Source of the DNA: Vitis vinifera
Taxonomy: Eukaryota > Streptophyta > Magnoliopsida > Vitales > Vitaceae
Assembly: GCF_030704535.1 (NCBI RefSeq)
Contig: NC_081820.1
Span: forward strand, 67,001-131,000
Length of the DNA: 64,000 nucleotides
Direction: 5' to 3'
A program made the translations under genes and the position numbers. Positions 8,204-19,935 of the stretch are shown here, in pieces; within the stretch, counting starts at the first letter, position 1; every line of letters starts with the position of its first letter. The notes below the pieces were generated by a model, which was not told where the DNA came from, did no database searches, and worked only from the letters and a program-made list of their open reading frames with translations.

Positions 8204-10905
8204 CTAGTCTCTCCAAGTTCCAGAAGATGGTTCCTCGTTTTTCCACTTTGTCGTCGCTTCCGTGTGAGTCATGTCAGCTTGGGAAACATACTCGTGTCTC
8301 GTTCCCAAAGCGTTTGAATAATCGGGCAAAGTCTCCTTTTGAGCTTGTCCACACTGATGTTTGGGGTCCTTGTCGGACTGCGTCTACTTTAGGATTTCAG
8401 TATTTTGTCACTTTCATTGATGACTATTCTCGATGTTCTTGGTTATTTTTAATGAAAAATCGAGCTGAGTTATTCTCTATTTTCCAGAAATTTTATACTG
8501 AAATCCAAACCCAGTTCAATATTTCTATTCGTGTGTTACGCAGTGACAATGCCAGGGAATATTTTTCAGCCCAATTTACTTCGTTTATGTCTCATCATGG
8601 GATTCTTCATCAGTCTTCTTGTGCTCATACTCCTCAACAAAATGGGGTAGCTGAACGCAAGAATCGACATCTTGTTGAGACAGCTCGTACTCTCCTCCTC
8701 CATAGTCACGTTCCTTTTCGTTTTTGGGGGGACGCTGTTCTTACCGCTTGTTATTTGATTAATCGTATGCCCTCCTCTGTCTTACACGATCAGATTCCTC
8801 ACTCCCTTCTTTTCCCTGACCAACCACTTTATTTCCTTCCTCCTCGTGTCTTTGGTTGTACTTGCTTTGTTCATATTCTCACTCCTGGACAGGACAAGCT
8901 TTCCGCCAAAGCCATGAAGTGCCTCTTCTTGGGATATTCCAGACTTCAGAAGGGTTATCGTTGTTATTCCCTTGAGACTCATCGGTATTTTATCTCCGCT
9001 GATGTCACCTTCTTTGAGGACTCACCATTCTTTTCCACCACTTCTGAGTCTCTTCCCGTTTCTGAAGTCTTGCCCATTCCCATTGTCTCCCCACCTGAAG
9101 CTATGCCCCCTCGACCACTTCAGGTTTATCATCGTCGCCCGCGTCTCGTTGCTCCTCTCCCTTTTCCTGAGGCACCTGCTGACTCACTTCCTATCCCTTC
9201 GGCTTCACCTGCCCCGGCTCTGCCTTCTCCTAATGACTTACCCATTGCTGTTCGGAAAGGTACTCGCTCTACTCGTAACCCTCATCCTATTTACAATTTT
9301 TTGAGTTATCATCGATTATCTTCACCCTATTCTGCTTTTGTTTCTGCTATATCCTCTGTTTCTCTTCCCAAGAGCACCCATGAAGCTCTTTCCCATCCAG
9401 GCTGGCGACAGGCAATGGTGGATGAAATGGCTGCTCTGCACTCTAATGGCACTTGGGATCTTGTTGTTTTACCCCCTGGTAAATCTATAGTTGGTTGTCG
9501 TTGGGTCTATGCAGTTAAGGTTGGTCCTGATGGTAAGGTTGATCGCCTTAAGGCCCGCTTAGTTGCTAAAGGCTATACTCAAGTTTATGGTTCTGATTAT
9601 GGTGACACATTCTCCCCTGTTGCCAAGATTGCTTCTGTCCGCTTGCTTCTCTCCATGGCTGCTATGTGTTCTTGGCCTCTTTATCAGCTGGATATTAAAA
9701 ATGTCTTCCTTCATGGTGATCTTGCCGAGGAAGTTTATATGGAGCAACCTCCTGGTTTTGTTGCTCAAGGGGAGTCTGGTTTAGTGTGCAGGTTACGCCG
9801 TTCTCTATATGGCTTGAAACAATCTCCTCGAGCATGGTTTAGCCGTTTTAGTTCTGTTGTTCAAGAGTTTGGCATGCTTCGCAGTACAGCAGACCATTCA
9901 GTCTTTTATCATCATAACTCCTTGGGGCAGTGTATTTATCTGGTTGTTTATGTGGACGACATCGTCATTACAGGCAGTGATCAGGATGGTATACAGAAAC
10001 TAAAGCAACATCTTTTTACCCACTTTCAGACCAAAGACTTGGGGAAACTCAAGTATTTCTTGGGAATTGAGATAGCTCAATCCAGTTCTGGTGTGGTCCT
10101 TTCTCAAAGGAAGTATGCTTTAGACATCCTGGAAGAAACCGGTATGTTAGACTGTAAACCGGTAGACACACCTATGGATCCGAATGTCAAACTTGTACCA
10201 GGACAGGGGGAGCCTTTAGGAGACCCTGGGAGATATCGACGGCTCGTAGGTAAATTGAACTATCTCACCATTACTCGTCCAGACATTTCTTTTCCTGTGA
10301 GTGTTGTTAGTCAATTCCTACAGTCACCATGTGATAGCCATTGGGATGCCGTAATCCGTATTCTTCGATATATCAAAAGTACACCAGGCCAAGGTGTATT
10401 GTACGAGAACAGAGGTCATACTCAAGTTGTTGGTTACACAGATGCAGATTGGGCTGGCTCACCCACAGATAGACGTTCTACTTCAGGGTACTGTGTTTTT
10501 ATTGGAGGTAATCTAATATCTTGGAAGAGTAAGAAACAAGATGTAGTGGCCAGATCTAGCGCTGAAGCCGAGTATCGAGCTATAGCTTTGGCAACATGTG
10601 AACTCATATGGTTGAGACATCTTCTTCAGGAGTTGCGATTTGGAAAGGATGAACAGATGAAACTCATCTGTGATAACCAGGCCGCATTACATATTGCATC
10701 CAATCCAGTCTTTCATGAAAGGACCAAGCATATTGAAGTTGACTGTCATTTCATTAGAGAGAAGATCGCATCAGGATGTGTTGCTACAAGTTTTGTCAAT
10801 TCAAATGATCAACTAGCAGACATCTTCACTAAATCTCTCAGAGGTCCTAGGATTAAATATATTTGTAACAAGCTTGGTGCATATGACGTATATGCTCCAG
10901 CTTGA
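8204..10905 (+). CDS. Copia B pol (integrase, reverse transcriptase, RNase H), separated from its 5' end
   Basis: One open frame of 892 aa from the ATG at 8227, in the same phase as the pre-integrase stub left of the Gypsy insertion. The CESC half of the integrase zinc finger is at residues 13-16. The catalytic triad is D44, D107 and E143, with exact D(35)E spacing. RT carries the YVDD motif at residues 575-578. RNase H shows TDADWAG and SSAEAEYRA. No stop is seen. The natural polyprotein start would be in gag, which this element lacks, so the internal ATG need not be used. Confidence 0.92.
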
Positions 10906-10912
10906 GGGGGAG

Positions 10913-11079
10913 TGTTGAATATAATGTATGTATAGTATACTATCTTTCCTTGTTAATATAGGTCACATGTATGGTAGTTAGGACTCCTAGCCTTGTATAT
11001 ATATATCTCTCAATTGTAAGTAGAGATTAGATGAATGAAAATAAGGTTTTTCTCCTTTCTCTCTCTCTCTCTCTCAACA
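10913..11079 (+). repeat. Copia B 3' LTR
   Basis: Matches 4923-5089. The purine-rich tract TTGAGGGGGAG precedes it, and AATAT (11080-11084) follows as the right target duplication. Confidence 0.95.
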
Positions 11080-12160
11080 AATATGAAAAGGCATTAGGTG
11101 TACTACCTGTTTGTGCTAGAGAAACACTAGGAATACTCGATGGAGAATTGGATTTTAGTAGTTTCAGAAGGTGATCCTTCTGCTCCTTGCTGAAAGGACA
11201 TGACTCTGATTCATTGACAGTAGCATTGGCCTTGGCATTTGAACGATTGCTTCTCTCTTCGGGCTTGTTGTTCTGCCAACTTTCTGGTTTTCCATGGATT
11301 TTCCAGTAAGTTTCTCGAGTGTGGCGCGGTTTGTTACAATAATCGCACCAGACCCGTGGCCTTTCTCCAGGGCCTCGTTGAAAACTAGTTGTTTTATTGG
11401 CAGAACCTTCAGCAACACTAAGAGCAGAACTTTCAACAGTTCCGCAATTAGATTTCTTTCCCAACATTATGTGTTGGTGGCTTTCTTCCCTTCGAACTTC
11501 AGCAAAGACTTCGCTGATTTTAGGATGAGGAACTCTGCCAATAATCCGTCCTCTAACCTCATCAAACTCTACATTGAGTCCAACAAGAAACTTATAAATC
11601 CTATGAGCCTCCATAGTATGTTTGTAATGATTAGCATCATCAGTGGACTTCCATTCATAGTCATTGAACATATCCAAATCATGCCAAAGAAGCTTCAATG
11701 AACTGAAGGACTTGGTGACAGATTCTTCTCCCTGCCGAATCTCACCAAGTTTAAGGGTCAATTCATACACTTAGGATTGATTACCCAAATCAGAGTACAT
11801 CTGATTCACATTATCCCACAATTCTTTGGCTGTGGAGTAGCACATATAATTGGAGTCAGTCTCCTCATTCATGGAGGTCATGAGCCATGTCATCACCATT
11901 GAATTTTCTGCATCCCAGGTTGTGTATAGAGGATCCTCCGATGCCAGTGCCACCTTGTCTCCAGTCAAGTACCCGATCTTCCCTCTCCCTCTAAGATACA
12001 TGCGAACTGATTGAGACCATCTTAAAAAATTGTCACCATTGAGGCGAATGGTGGTAATCTGAACAGGATGGGATTCGGTATTATGGGTTTGGGTTGTAGG
12101 TTTAGTTGTTGGGCTGGAAGAGGAAACAAGTAGGTTTGACTCAAAGGAAACGTCAGACAT
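11080..12160 (-). pseudogene. Copia A gag with an in-frame stop
   Basis: The minus-strand frame starts at 12160 (MSDVSFESN) and includes a Copia gag N-terminal block with the FLRWSQSVRMYLRG motif. It then meets one TAA at 11773-11771 and continues in the same frame through the UBN2-like gag body to a CCHC-like knuckle (C-x2-C-x4-H-x4 with the last Cys replaced by Tyr). It ends at the Copia B insertion. Confidence 0.85.
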
Positions 12161-12230
12161 GGCTATTGGTTGGGAAAAGAAATACGCAGAAAAAAAAAAA
12201 ATCGCAAGGGTTTTTTGGGTGAATTAGGGC

Positions 12231-12243
12231 GGCTCTGATACCA
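12231..12243 (-). other. Copia A primer-binding site
   Basis: Reads TGGTATCAGAGCC on the minus strand, directly abutting the LTR at 12244. It fixes the LTR boundary and the element's orientation. Confidence 0.85.
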
Positions 12244-12483
12244 TGTAAACAGAATATGAAATGATAATATATATATTTTTTATTATGTTCTATATTTAAA
12301 ATTGTATACACGGCATCCTCTTTATAGAGGATTTTTCTCAACACAAAAATAGGAAACAACTTAACAACCTAACAATATACAACTGTCTAATAGATTACAA
12401 AAAAATAATTCTCCTAATATCTTGTACATTTAAATCTCCTAATATCTTGCTAATTATCTCAGTTGATCCTATCTTTTTCAACA
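12244..12483 (-). repeat. Copia A 5' LTR
   Basis: About 240 bp. On the minus strand it begins TGTTGAAAAAG and ends TTTACA next to the primer site. The partner LTR would lie left of the window, so its age cannot be estimated here. Confidence 0.8.
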
Positions 12484-14135
12484 AAAACCAACACCTTAAG
12501 TAGTTCCAACTTCTTTAATTCCCTCTCAAAATTTGAGGAGGATGTAATCTTCCCCTCCCGACTCCTCACATCTTTTCTAGCCTTCATATATCTAAGTAGA
12601 GCCAAAATCTTCACCTCTTAACCTACTGTCAAAAGTCCAAAATTCCAAAACTTCATTCACACAGAAACTATTTCCCAAACACGCTTCTGGTTCCTCATCT
12701 CTTTTCTGCTTGATTAGTTGTAATTAACTAAGTATTCCAACTTCCGTAGCTACCTATCAAAACGAGCACTTGTATAAAGGACTCGTTTGTCTGTCACACT
12801 TTTTTATGGCTTTTCAATCCCTTATTCAATCACGGTTCAAGTTATAATTTTTTATTGACCCTAATGCTCCTTCATATTGCCTTTGTTTGGCTTCATTTCC
12901 TTTAACTCACTCTCTATCATTGCTTTGCCTTTGTTCCTAATTTTCTTGTTTGCTGAATCTTTTTCAATGGTGAAAAAATCAACAATATTGCTTATATTTT
13001 CATTGAAATATCTAAAATTTTGGAGTAACAATATATAAAGAGATTAAAGGAAATCTATAGTATTTCCTCATGATATTGGAATATTGCAAAATTTTCCTTG
13101 AAATATCAATATTGCTGAAATGAGGGAAATCTAACATTGTGGTCAAAATATTGTTGATATTTTCCAATACTTTGGTGATATTTTGAGAAAAATATTGAAA
13201 TTTTCCAAAATGACTAATGGAGTTGTTTCCAATGGGAACAATATATGTAATGACGATCTTCCTCTTATGTAGATATTGTCTACTGTAGGTCTAATATGCC
13301 CTTATGGTTTTAAAATGTGTCTACATAGTTAAAATGAGCCAATGTATGCATAGTGCCAAAAACTTATTCTCTTATCCGATGTGGGATATCACAATCACTC
13401 CTCATGCAGACACAACATCCTTGTTAAATCTCACGAGATTGCAGGTAAAAAAGATAGACACCTCATGGAAAATCGTGAGGATTCATTAGACCTAGAGTAA
13501 ACAATATCTACATGGGAGGGAGTGGGCCTATATAATATAGGTCATCATTTTAGTATTCAATGTATTTACTATTAGTTTGGGCATGAACCGACTTCAAGTA
13601 GATTAAGGGAATTTTTTTTTAATAGGCAAAAAAGAAAATATATTAAAAGTGCCAAAAGAACTAGCACACTAGAGTACACCAAAAGTAGGTTAGGGGAGCT
13701 TCTCACTATAACCTCACTTTGATCTTCGACCATCAAGTAGGATAGAAGAGTTGGGCATGTAATTACATCCCTTTATGTTATTGGTCTCTTGATGGATATA
13801 GTGGTCAAAGGAACATTAAGTCTCCCAAATGCATGAAAGTATGCCTCCCTTATCCTTGATGCTTTGAATAAGGGAGACAAAAAATGAAAAATAAAAAATC
13901 TATATGGTCAAGGAATGAGCTAATGATGTTTATCAAGTTGGCTAATTGATACAAATAACTCATTTCAAGTCTATTCTAGATGTAGACATAGAAGATGATA
14001 AGGATTCCTATTTGCATTCAAATTAGGATTCCCATGTCCTTTAAAATTAGGTTTTCTATTCTTATTAAAGTCAACCTTTTAATTTAGTTCTAACTCTAAT
14101 CACTCTACCTTAGTCTTTCAACTAGGATTAAAATT
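12484..14135. other. Non-genic, repeat-like AT-rich DNA
   Basis: No coding exon could be recognised. 12960-13220 is rich in AATATT/GATATTTT words that recur near 34060 and 43990. At 13376-13442 lies a GATGTGGGATATCACAATC block typical of a dispersed plant repeat. Confidence 0.5.
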
Positions 14136-16415
14136 GGGCATTTTGAAAAGAGCTTGAATGCTACTTTTTTTGTTTTAATCCCAAAAAAGGATGATGTAGA
14201 TGACCTAAGGGATTTTAGGCCTATTAACTTAGTTGGGAGTTTGTACAAATTATTGGCTAAGGTTCTAACAAATAAGCTAAAAAAAGTGGTAGGAAAGGTA
14301 ATCCCTTCTTCTCAGAATGCTTTTGTTGAAGGGAGACAAATTCTTGATGTAATCCTTATTGCTAATTAAGCCATTGGCTCTAGGTTAAAGAGTGGTTCTA
14401 ATGGCATTCTTTGTAAGCTAGACATAGAAAAGACCTACAATCATGGAAATTGAAACTTATTGGCAATTCTAGACAAGATGGGTTTTTGACCATAAGTGGA
14501 CTGGGTGGATTAATTGGTGTATTTTTACAGCCAAATTTTTTGTTTTAATCAATGGGACCTCTGTAAGTTTTTTCCATATCTCTAGAGGTTTCAAGCAAGG
14601 AGACCCTTTGTCTCCTTATTTATTTGTTTTAGCTATGGAGGCTCTTAGCTTTCTTCTTAAGAAAGCTAGGGATAGAGTTTTATTTTAGGTTTCAAGGTGG
14701 AAGGTAGAGGTGGCGAGGGAGTGGAGGTGTCTCACCTTTTGTTTGCAGATGAGACACTAATTTTCTATAAGGCTTCTAAGGACTAGTTGTTGCATCTTCA
14801 TTAGGTTTTGATGTGGTTTGAAGCAATTTTGGGGCTTAAGATCAACCTAGAAAAAAGTGAGTTAATTTCAGTTGGAAGGGTTCTTATTATGGAGGACTTG
14901 GTGGACATTCTTAAGTGTAAGGTGAGGTCGTTACCTCCGAAATATCTTGGGTTTTCTTTGGGTGCTACTTTTAAATCAACAACAACTTGAGACTTGGTGG
15001 AAAAGAGGGTGCAAAGAAAGCTGGCAAGGTGGAATAGACAATACCTGTCCAAGGGGGGACAATTGACTCTTATCAACAGCTTTGTCTAGCCTTCCCATTT
15101 ATTTCATGTCCATGTTTTACTATTTCAAAAAGGGTGTGTCGTAGATTGGAAAAACTTCAAAGGGACTTTCTATGAGGAGGGGGGTCTCTTGAAAATAAGC
15201 CTCACTTGGGGAGCTGGCTCAAAGTTTGTAAGCCAAAGGTGGAAGGAGGGTTGGGCATTCACATTCTTTCTGTTTTGAACAAGGCTCTCTTAGGTAAGTA
15301 GAGTTGGAGGTGCAGGTCAGAAGTAGAACCCTTTTGGAAGAAAGTAATCATTAGGAAGTATGGAGTAGAAGAAGGGGGTTGGCGCTCTTTAAAGGCAAGG
15401 GAAGATTGTGGCGTAGGGTTGTGTAAGGCTATAAGAAAACGGTGGGATGCTTTCGGAAGCAAGATCTCTTATGTCATGGACGATGAAAGAAAGATAAGAT
15501 TTTGGAAGGACATTTGATATGGGGACACCCTTTTGAGGACCTTTTTCCCATCTTTGTTCGCTATAGCCACCTCAAAGGATGCTTGGGTTTGTGATGCCTG
15601 GGATCATGTTCACAGTGAGGGGCTATGGAACCCTTGTTTCACAAGGAATTTCCAAGACTGGGAGTTAGGTTGTGTTGAAGCATTTTTTTTTTACGTTTGC
15701 AAGGTAATTTAGTGAATAGGGAGGTAGATGACAAGGCAGTGTGGATGGCCACGAAGGGTGGCAAGTTTTTTGTTAAATTTTTGTATGATGGGATGGTTTA
15801 GAATCTTTCTCGACAACGATCACTTAGAATTCTTGGGCTCCAACAAAAGTGAGTTTTTTCGGTTGGGAAGCAACATGATTCTAACATTGGACATTTTGAA
15901 AAGAAGGGGATGGACTTTAGTGAATTGATGTTTTCTATGCAAAGACAAGAAGGAATCTAGCAATCACATCCTTCTTCATTGTTTGAAGGCAAATATGTTA
16001 TGGCGGTTGGTTTTCTCCTTGTTTGAAGTAGTATGGGTATTGCATACCTTAGTCTAAGGAACGCTTCTTGGTTGGCACAACTGCTCTATTGGAAAGAGGA
16101 GAAAGAAGGCATGGAATGTTGCTCTTCTTTGTTTGTTTTGGACTATTTGGAAAGAGGGGAATAGAAAGATTTTTTTAAATGTTAAGCTCTCAGATCAAGA
16201 GTTAAAGTTCTTTTTTTTGTGTAACTTTTTAGATTGGTCTAAAGGGGGTCTAGGGTAAGAGTCCTTCTCTGTGATTGATTTTATTGATTGGTTAGGTTTC
16301 CTATAAGAGGAGGGATTTCTTGTTTTTTCTTTGGAGTGCACATGCATACTTCCTGTGTGCTTGGTGTAGCCTTTTTTGGCTCTTTATTCTATATTGCTCT
16401 TTTGCCTATCAAAAA
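14136..16415 (+). mobile_element. Decayed L1-type LINE fragment
   Basis: 5'-truncated LINE. It starts within RT ([12 protein letters not shown] at 14154, then [12 protein letters not shown]). The catalytic motif reads F-A-D-E at 14743-14754, not FADD. It ends with a zf-RVT-like region around 15930-16000 and a 3' UTR with a short A-run at 16411-16415. Stops and frameshifts are frequent throughout, for example at 14367 and 14990. Confidence 0.85.
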
Positions 16416-17990
16416 AGTTAATCATAACAATGTGGATTGTTATTAATTTTGAGAACAATTCAGAAAATTTGTGTCTTTTCTCTATAATTTCTCATTTAAT
16501 TCCTTCGTTTCTTCTAATCTAATTCCTTTCGTAGTCAAATCTTTTCTATGTAAGAAAAAAAGTGCATCAATTGTTCTACATCACTAACACTTGACATTCA
16601 ACCTAGTGTGTAGCCACCTCTAGCACATATGTCCAACAAAGGATCACACTTGGCACCTCTCCTTATGTAAATTCTATCACAAAGGGGATTCAACAAAGCG
16701 AAGATAAAATAGAAAAAGAGATTCAAATCCATGACATCATTGAATCAAAGGTTTGATAAAATTTAAGGATAAATGGTGGTTTAACATGATATCAAAGCTT
16801 TGATTTATGGAGGTTTTGGATTTGAACCTTTTTAGTTGTTTATTCCTCCATTTTTAGACCCATGTGCACGATGAGGTCGTGTGTGAAGCAAGGTGTTGAG
16901 TTCAATCAACTTGACATATTTTTTAGTTTATTACTAAACAACTTTAGTCTTTCAAAAGAGAGAGAGAAAAGCAAGAGGCTTGGAGAGTGTGTCACTAATC
17001 CTATACAAGAATTCACACATGGTACCATCTCAAATTTAGAGAATCTGGAGAATTTAGGAGAATAAGTTTATTAGTCTTTCTTCTTTTCTTATAGGAAATG
17101 AAGCCTTTTGTAGTGCTTCTAAATGTAACTCCCCATTGTTTGCATATGCTAACTTGCAAAGTTTTGGTGGTGAACGGGTCTAATAAACACTGGAAAATCC
17201 CCTTAACTCTAATTTGGACCAAAATAGGCTCGATACTTATTAATCCTATCTTGTTGAACTATTAACTTTAGTTTCCAAACTAAAATCCTCAAATTAGTTC
17301 CAAAGTGATTATTGGTAGGATAGTCAATCCCACCACTAATATGCACTAAGTCCACATTGTGACTTCCTAAGCCCTGCTTCTAACTTGAGTAGGTAGATTA
17401 GCATTTGGATATCACGGATGATGCCCTCAAGGATAAGTAGAAAATTTGTTAGTAATGACCATTTTAGGGTGAATAATGATGCTTTTGTTGATAACAAGAA
17501 TGAACTACATCAATTCCCTTTTAAGTGCATATGGTGTCACCTTCATTTGGAGGTAAGTAGGATAACCTCTTTGGTAACCACCATTTGTGGGCATCCATGT
17601 CATGGGCATTGGAATTACTTCTATACCTACCATTTGGAGGTAGATATCAATTTCTAGGTATTGTTATATTGTAGCAAAGGAAAAAATTAAAATATCATGA
17701 AAGTATAGAGGTGGCAATGGGATGCTTGCCAAAATATAAATGAAATGGAGGTGACGATGAGATGCGCGATCCTAGACAAGAAACATGTGGTGCCATGCTA
17801 GTGAAGAATTATCCTAGTGACATGTAATTAAGTTTGAGGTACATGATGTTCTATGATTGGCCAAGTCTAATGATGCCTATGTTATTAGATATGGCCGACA
17901 ATCATCAGGTCATGTGGAATTAGCATAATAGGACATGAACACATGTTAAACTACCACTCTCCCCTCATCTACTTGTTTGGACATGTTGGA
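16416..17990. other. Non-genic DNA between two LINE fragments
   Basis: I see only short unsupported frames (such as 16862-17065 and 17418-17657) with no recognisable domain, and no structured repeat. It may hold highly decayed transposon sequence. Confidence 0.45.
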
Positions 17991-17994
17991 CATG

Positions 17995-19935
17995 ACCCTC
18001 TATATATATATTGATAGGTAAAAACCAATAGTAATGAAAAATGCCAAAAAAGAGGCGCACCAAAGTACACACGATGTATATAATGACTGCCAAATAGTGC
18101 AAAAAAAAAAGGGACAAAAAAACAAAAAAAATACTCATTCCCTCAATTCGCACCCATCTAATCAATGAAGTTAAACAAGGACAATAATCTTTCTCCTATA
18201 AATAGCTTGGACTAAGAAAACAAGCTACACAAAAAAAAATTTCAGTCTATGATCAAAGAGCTCCACATTCTCAAAAGATCTTCTATTTCGCTCATTCCAA
18301 ATTATCCAAAAAACAAAGGCATAAAGGAACAACTTCCCAAACCTTTTTCGGCTTTCTTGACAAAAGAGCCATGCCAACCTAACAATCTCTTTGATAGCGG
18401 AGTGAATCACCCAAGAGAGAACAGAAATTGCCACAACACCCTTGCCTTGCTACAATGCAAAAGAATGTGGTCAATTGACTCCTCATGAATGTGACACAAG
18501 AAACATCTATTGGCTAAAGACTAACCTCTCCGTTGTAACTAATCAAGAGTCAAAGTTTTTCCCCAAGTTGCCTCCTAAGCAAAAAAGGTCACCTTAGGTA
18601 GAACCTAAGCCATTCCACACAATACCTGCTGGGAATAACTTTGATCTCCCCTCCTCTAGGCTAGAGACCTAACAGAGAAAGTTCCACATTTTGTCTTCAA
18701 CCAACACACCTTGTCTTCTCCTCTCTCAACTACCACCTTAAAAAGAAACCTTGCCAAGAAGTGCTCCACAATCTCAATCTCCCAATCGTTTAGATTCCTA
18801 GTGAATCTGTGTCCAAACACCTCTTCCATTAGAGTAAGACCACAAGTTTGCCACCCAAATCTCCTTTGAAGTAGCTAAGGCAAAAAAGGATGGAAAAGAA
18901 ACGCTCAAGGGTTCTACACCATACCATTTATCCCTCCAAAACTTTGCCCTACTCTCATTGCCCACAGAGAAGGAAATTCTACTATTAACTATCTCCTACT
19001 ACTTTCTTATGGCCTTCCATAACCCAACACCATAATTTCTTATGGCCTTCAACTTTCCCATACTTACTACTTATACTTTGTCTCCAATACACCTCCCTTT
19101 ATGTTGCAAAGCTCCAATTCCACTTGCATAATATGGCCTTGTTCAACGAAGAAAGACATCTAACTCCTACACCCCCTTTCCTCTTATTTAAACAAACAGT
19201 GACCCACTTCACTAGATGAGGTTTTCTCTCTAAGGTCCCTCCTCCCCAAAGAAAGTTCTGTTGAATTTGCTCTAACCTTAACCTCACAAACCTTAGCATT
19301 CAGAACAAAGACATAAAGTAGACCGACAAGCTAGATATAGTATTCCTAATCAATGTTAGTCTCCCTCCTTTGGAAATATATTGTCGTTTCAACATTGTCC
19401 ATATTTTATAGAACCCTTCTTCCACTTCATCCCAAGCAGCCAAAGAATTATGAGGGGCACCTAGAGGAAGGCCCAAATAAGAGATCGGGATCACACCCAC
19501 TCTGCAACTTAACACAAAAGCCAACTCCTCCAAATTCGTCACCTCACAACCAAAATGAGCTTACTCTTGATTAGGTTAATTTTCAAACCTGAAATGGCCT
19601 CAAATCACATAACTAACCAACTTAAGTAGGTCAAATGGGCAATTGATGCCTCACAAAACACCAAAGTGTCATCAACGAACAAGAAATGAGAAACCTACAA
19701 ACCTTCTCCGACTCTACTATTCACCTTGAAGCTTGATAGAAAACCACCCTTCTTAGCCCTCCTAAGGAGGCAACTAAGATGCTTTCATGGCTAACACAAA
19801 CAAGTACGATGAGAGTAGGTCCCCTTGCCTCAATCCCCTGGAGCTCTGAAAAAAACCCTGAAGGGGTACCATTCACAATAACAGAGAATTTTGGTGAAGA
19901 AATAGAACACAAAGAGAACTTCAATATTACCACAC
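17995..19935 (-). mobile_element. Decayed L1-type LINE fragment, minus strand
   Basis: Reading leftwards from about 19930, RT begins at a VNGTPSGFF-type motif. Then come the YLGLPLGAPHN region (19542-19300), the NFLWGGG...PHLVKW region (19299-19099) and a zf-RVT end with FWIIWNERNRRSFE (18434-18225). The 3' end is near 17995 at a TTGATAGG sequence common to the LINE tails of this window. It is 5' truncated and full of stops and frameshifts. Confidence 0.85.

Larger units (their letters stand above)
4923..11079 (+). mobile_element. Copia element B, young, gag-less, inserted in Copia A
   Basis: Complete LTR-to-LTR Copia insertion with 167-bp LTRs that look identical by eye, a tRNA-Met-type primer site at 5090, a polypurine tract just before 10913, and a 5-bp AATAT duplication. 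Between the primer site and the integrase HHCC zinc finger there are only about 240 bp. Gag and protease are absent, while integrase, RT and RNase H are open. The element is interrupted at 5333-8203 by a Gypsy-type element. Confidence 0.95.
2989..12483 (-). mobile_element. Copia element A, old, interrupted and decayed
   Basis: Ty1/Copia retrotransposon read on the minus strand. Its 5' LTR is 12244-12483, its primer site 12231-12243, gag 12160 to about 11080, then protease, integrase and the start of RT from 4922 down to 2989. The body is interrupted by Copia B (4923-11079), and its RT is cut by the LINE that ends at 2988. RNase H and the 3' LTR must lie left of the window if they survive. Decay includes an in-frame stop in gag, a changed protease motif, and frameshifts between the integrase pieces. 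Confidence 0.85.

Noticed and set aside
1-12483. Endogenous pararetrovirus or other viral insertion
   Set aside because: All RT-bearing sequences have LINE (FADD, zf-RVT) or Copia (YVDD, integrase before RT, LTRs) signatures; no movement or coat protein was seen.
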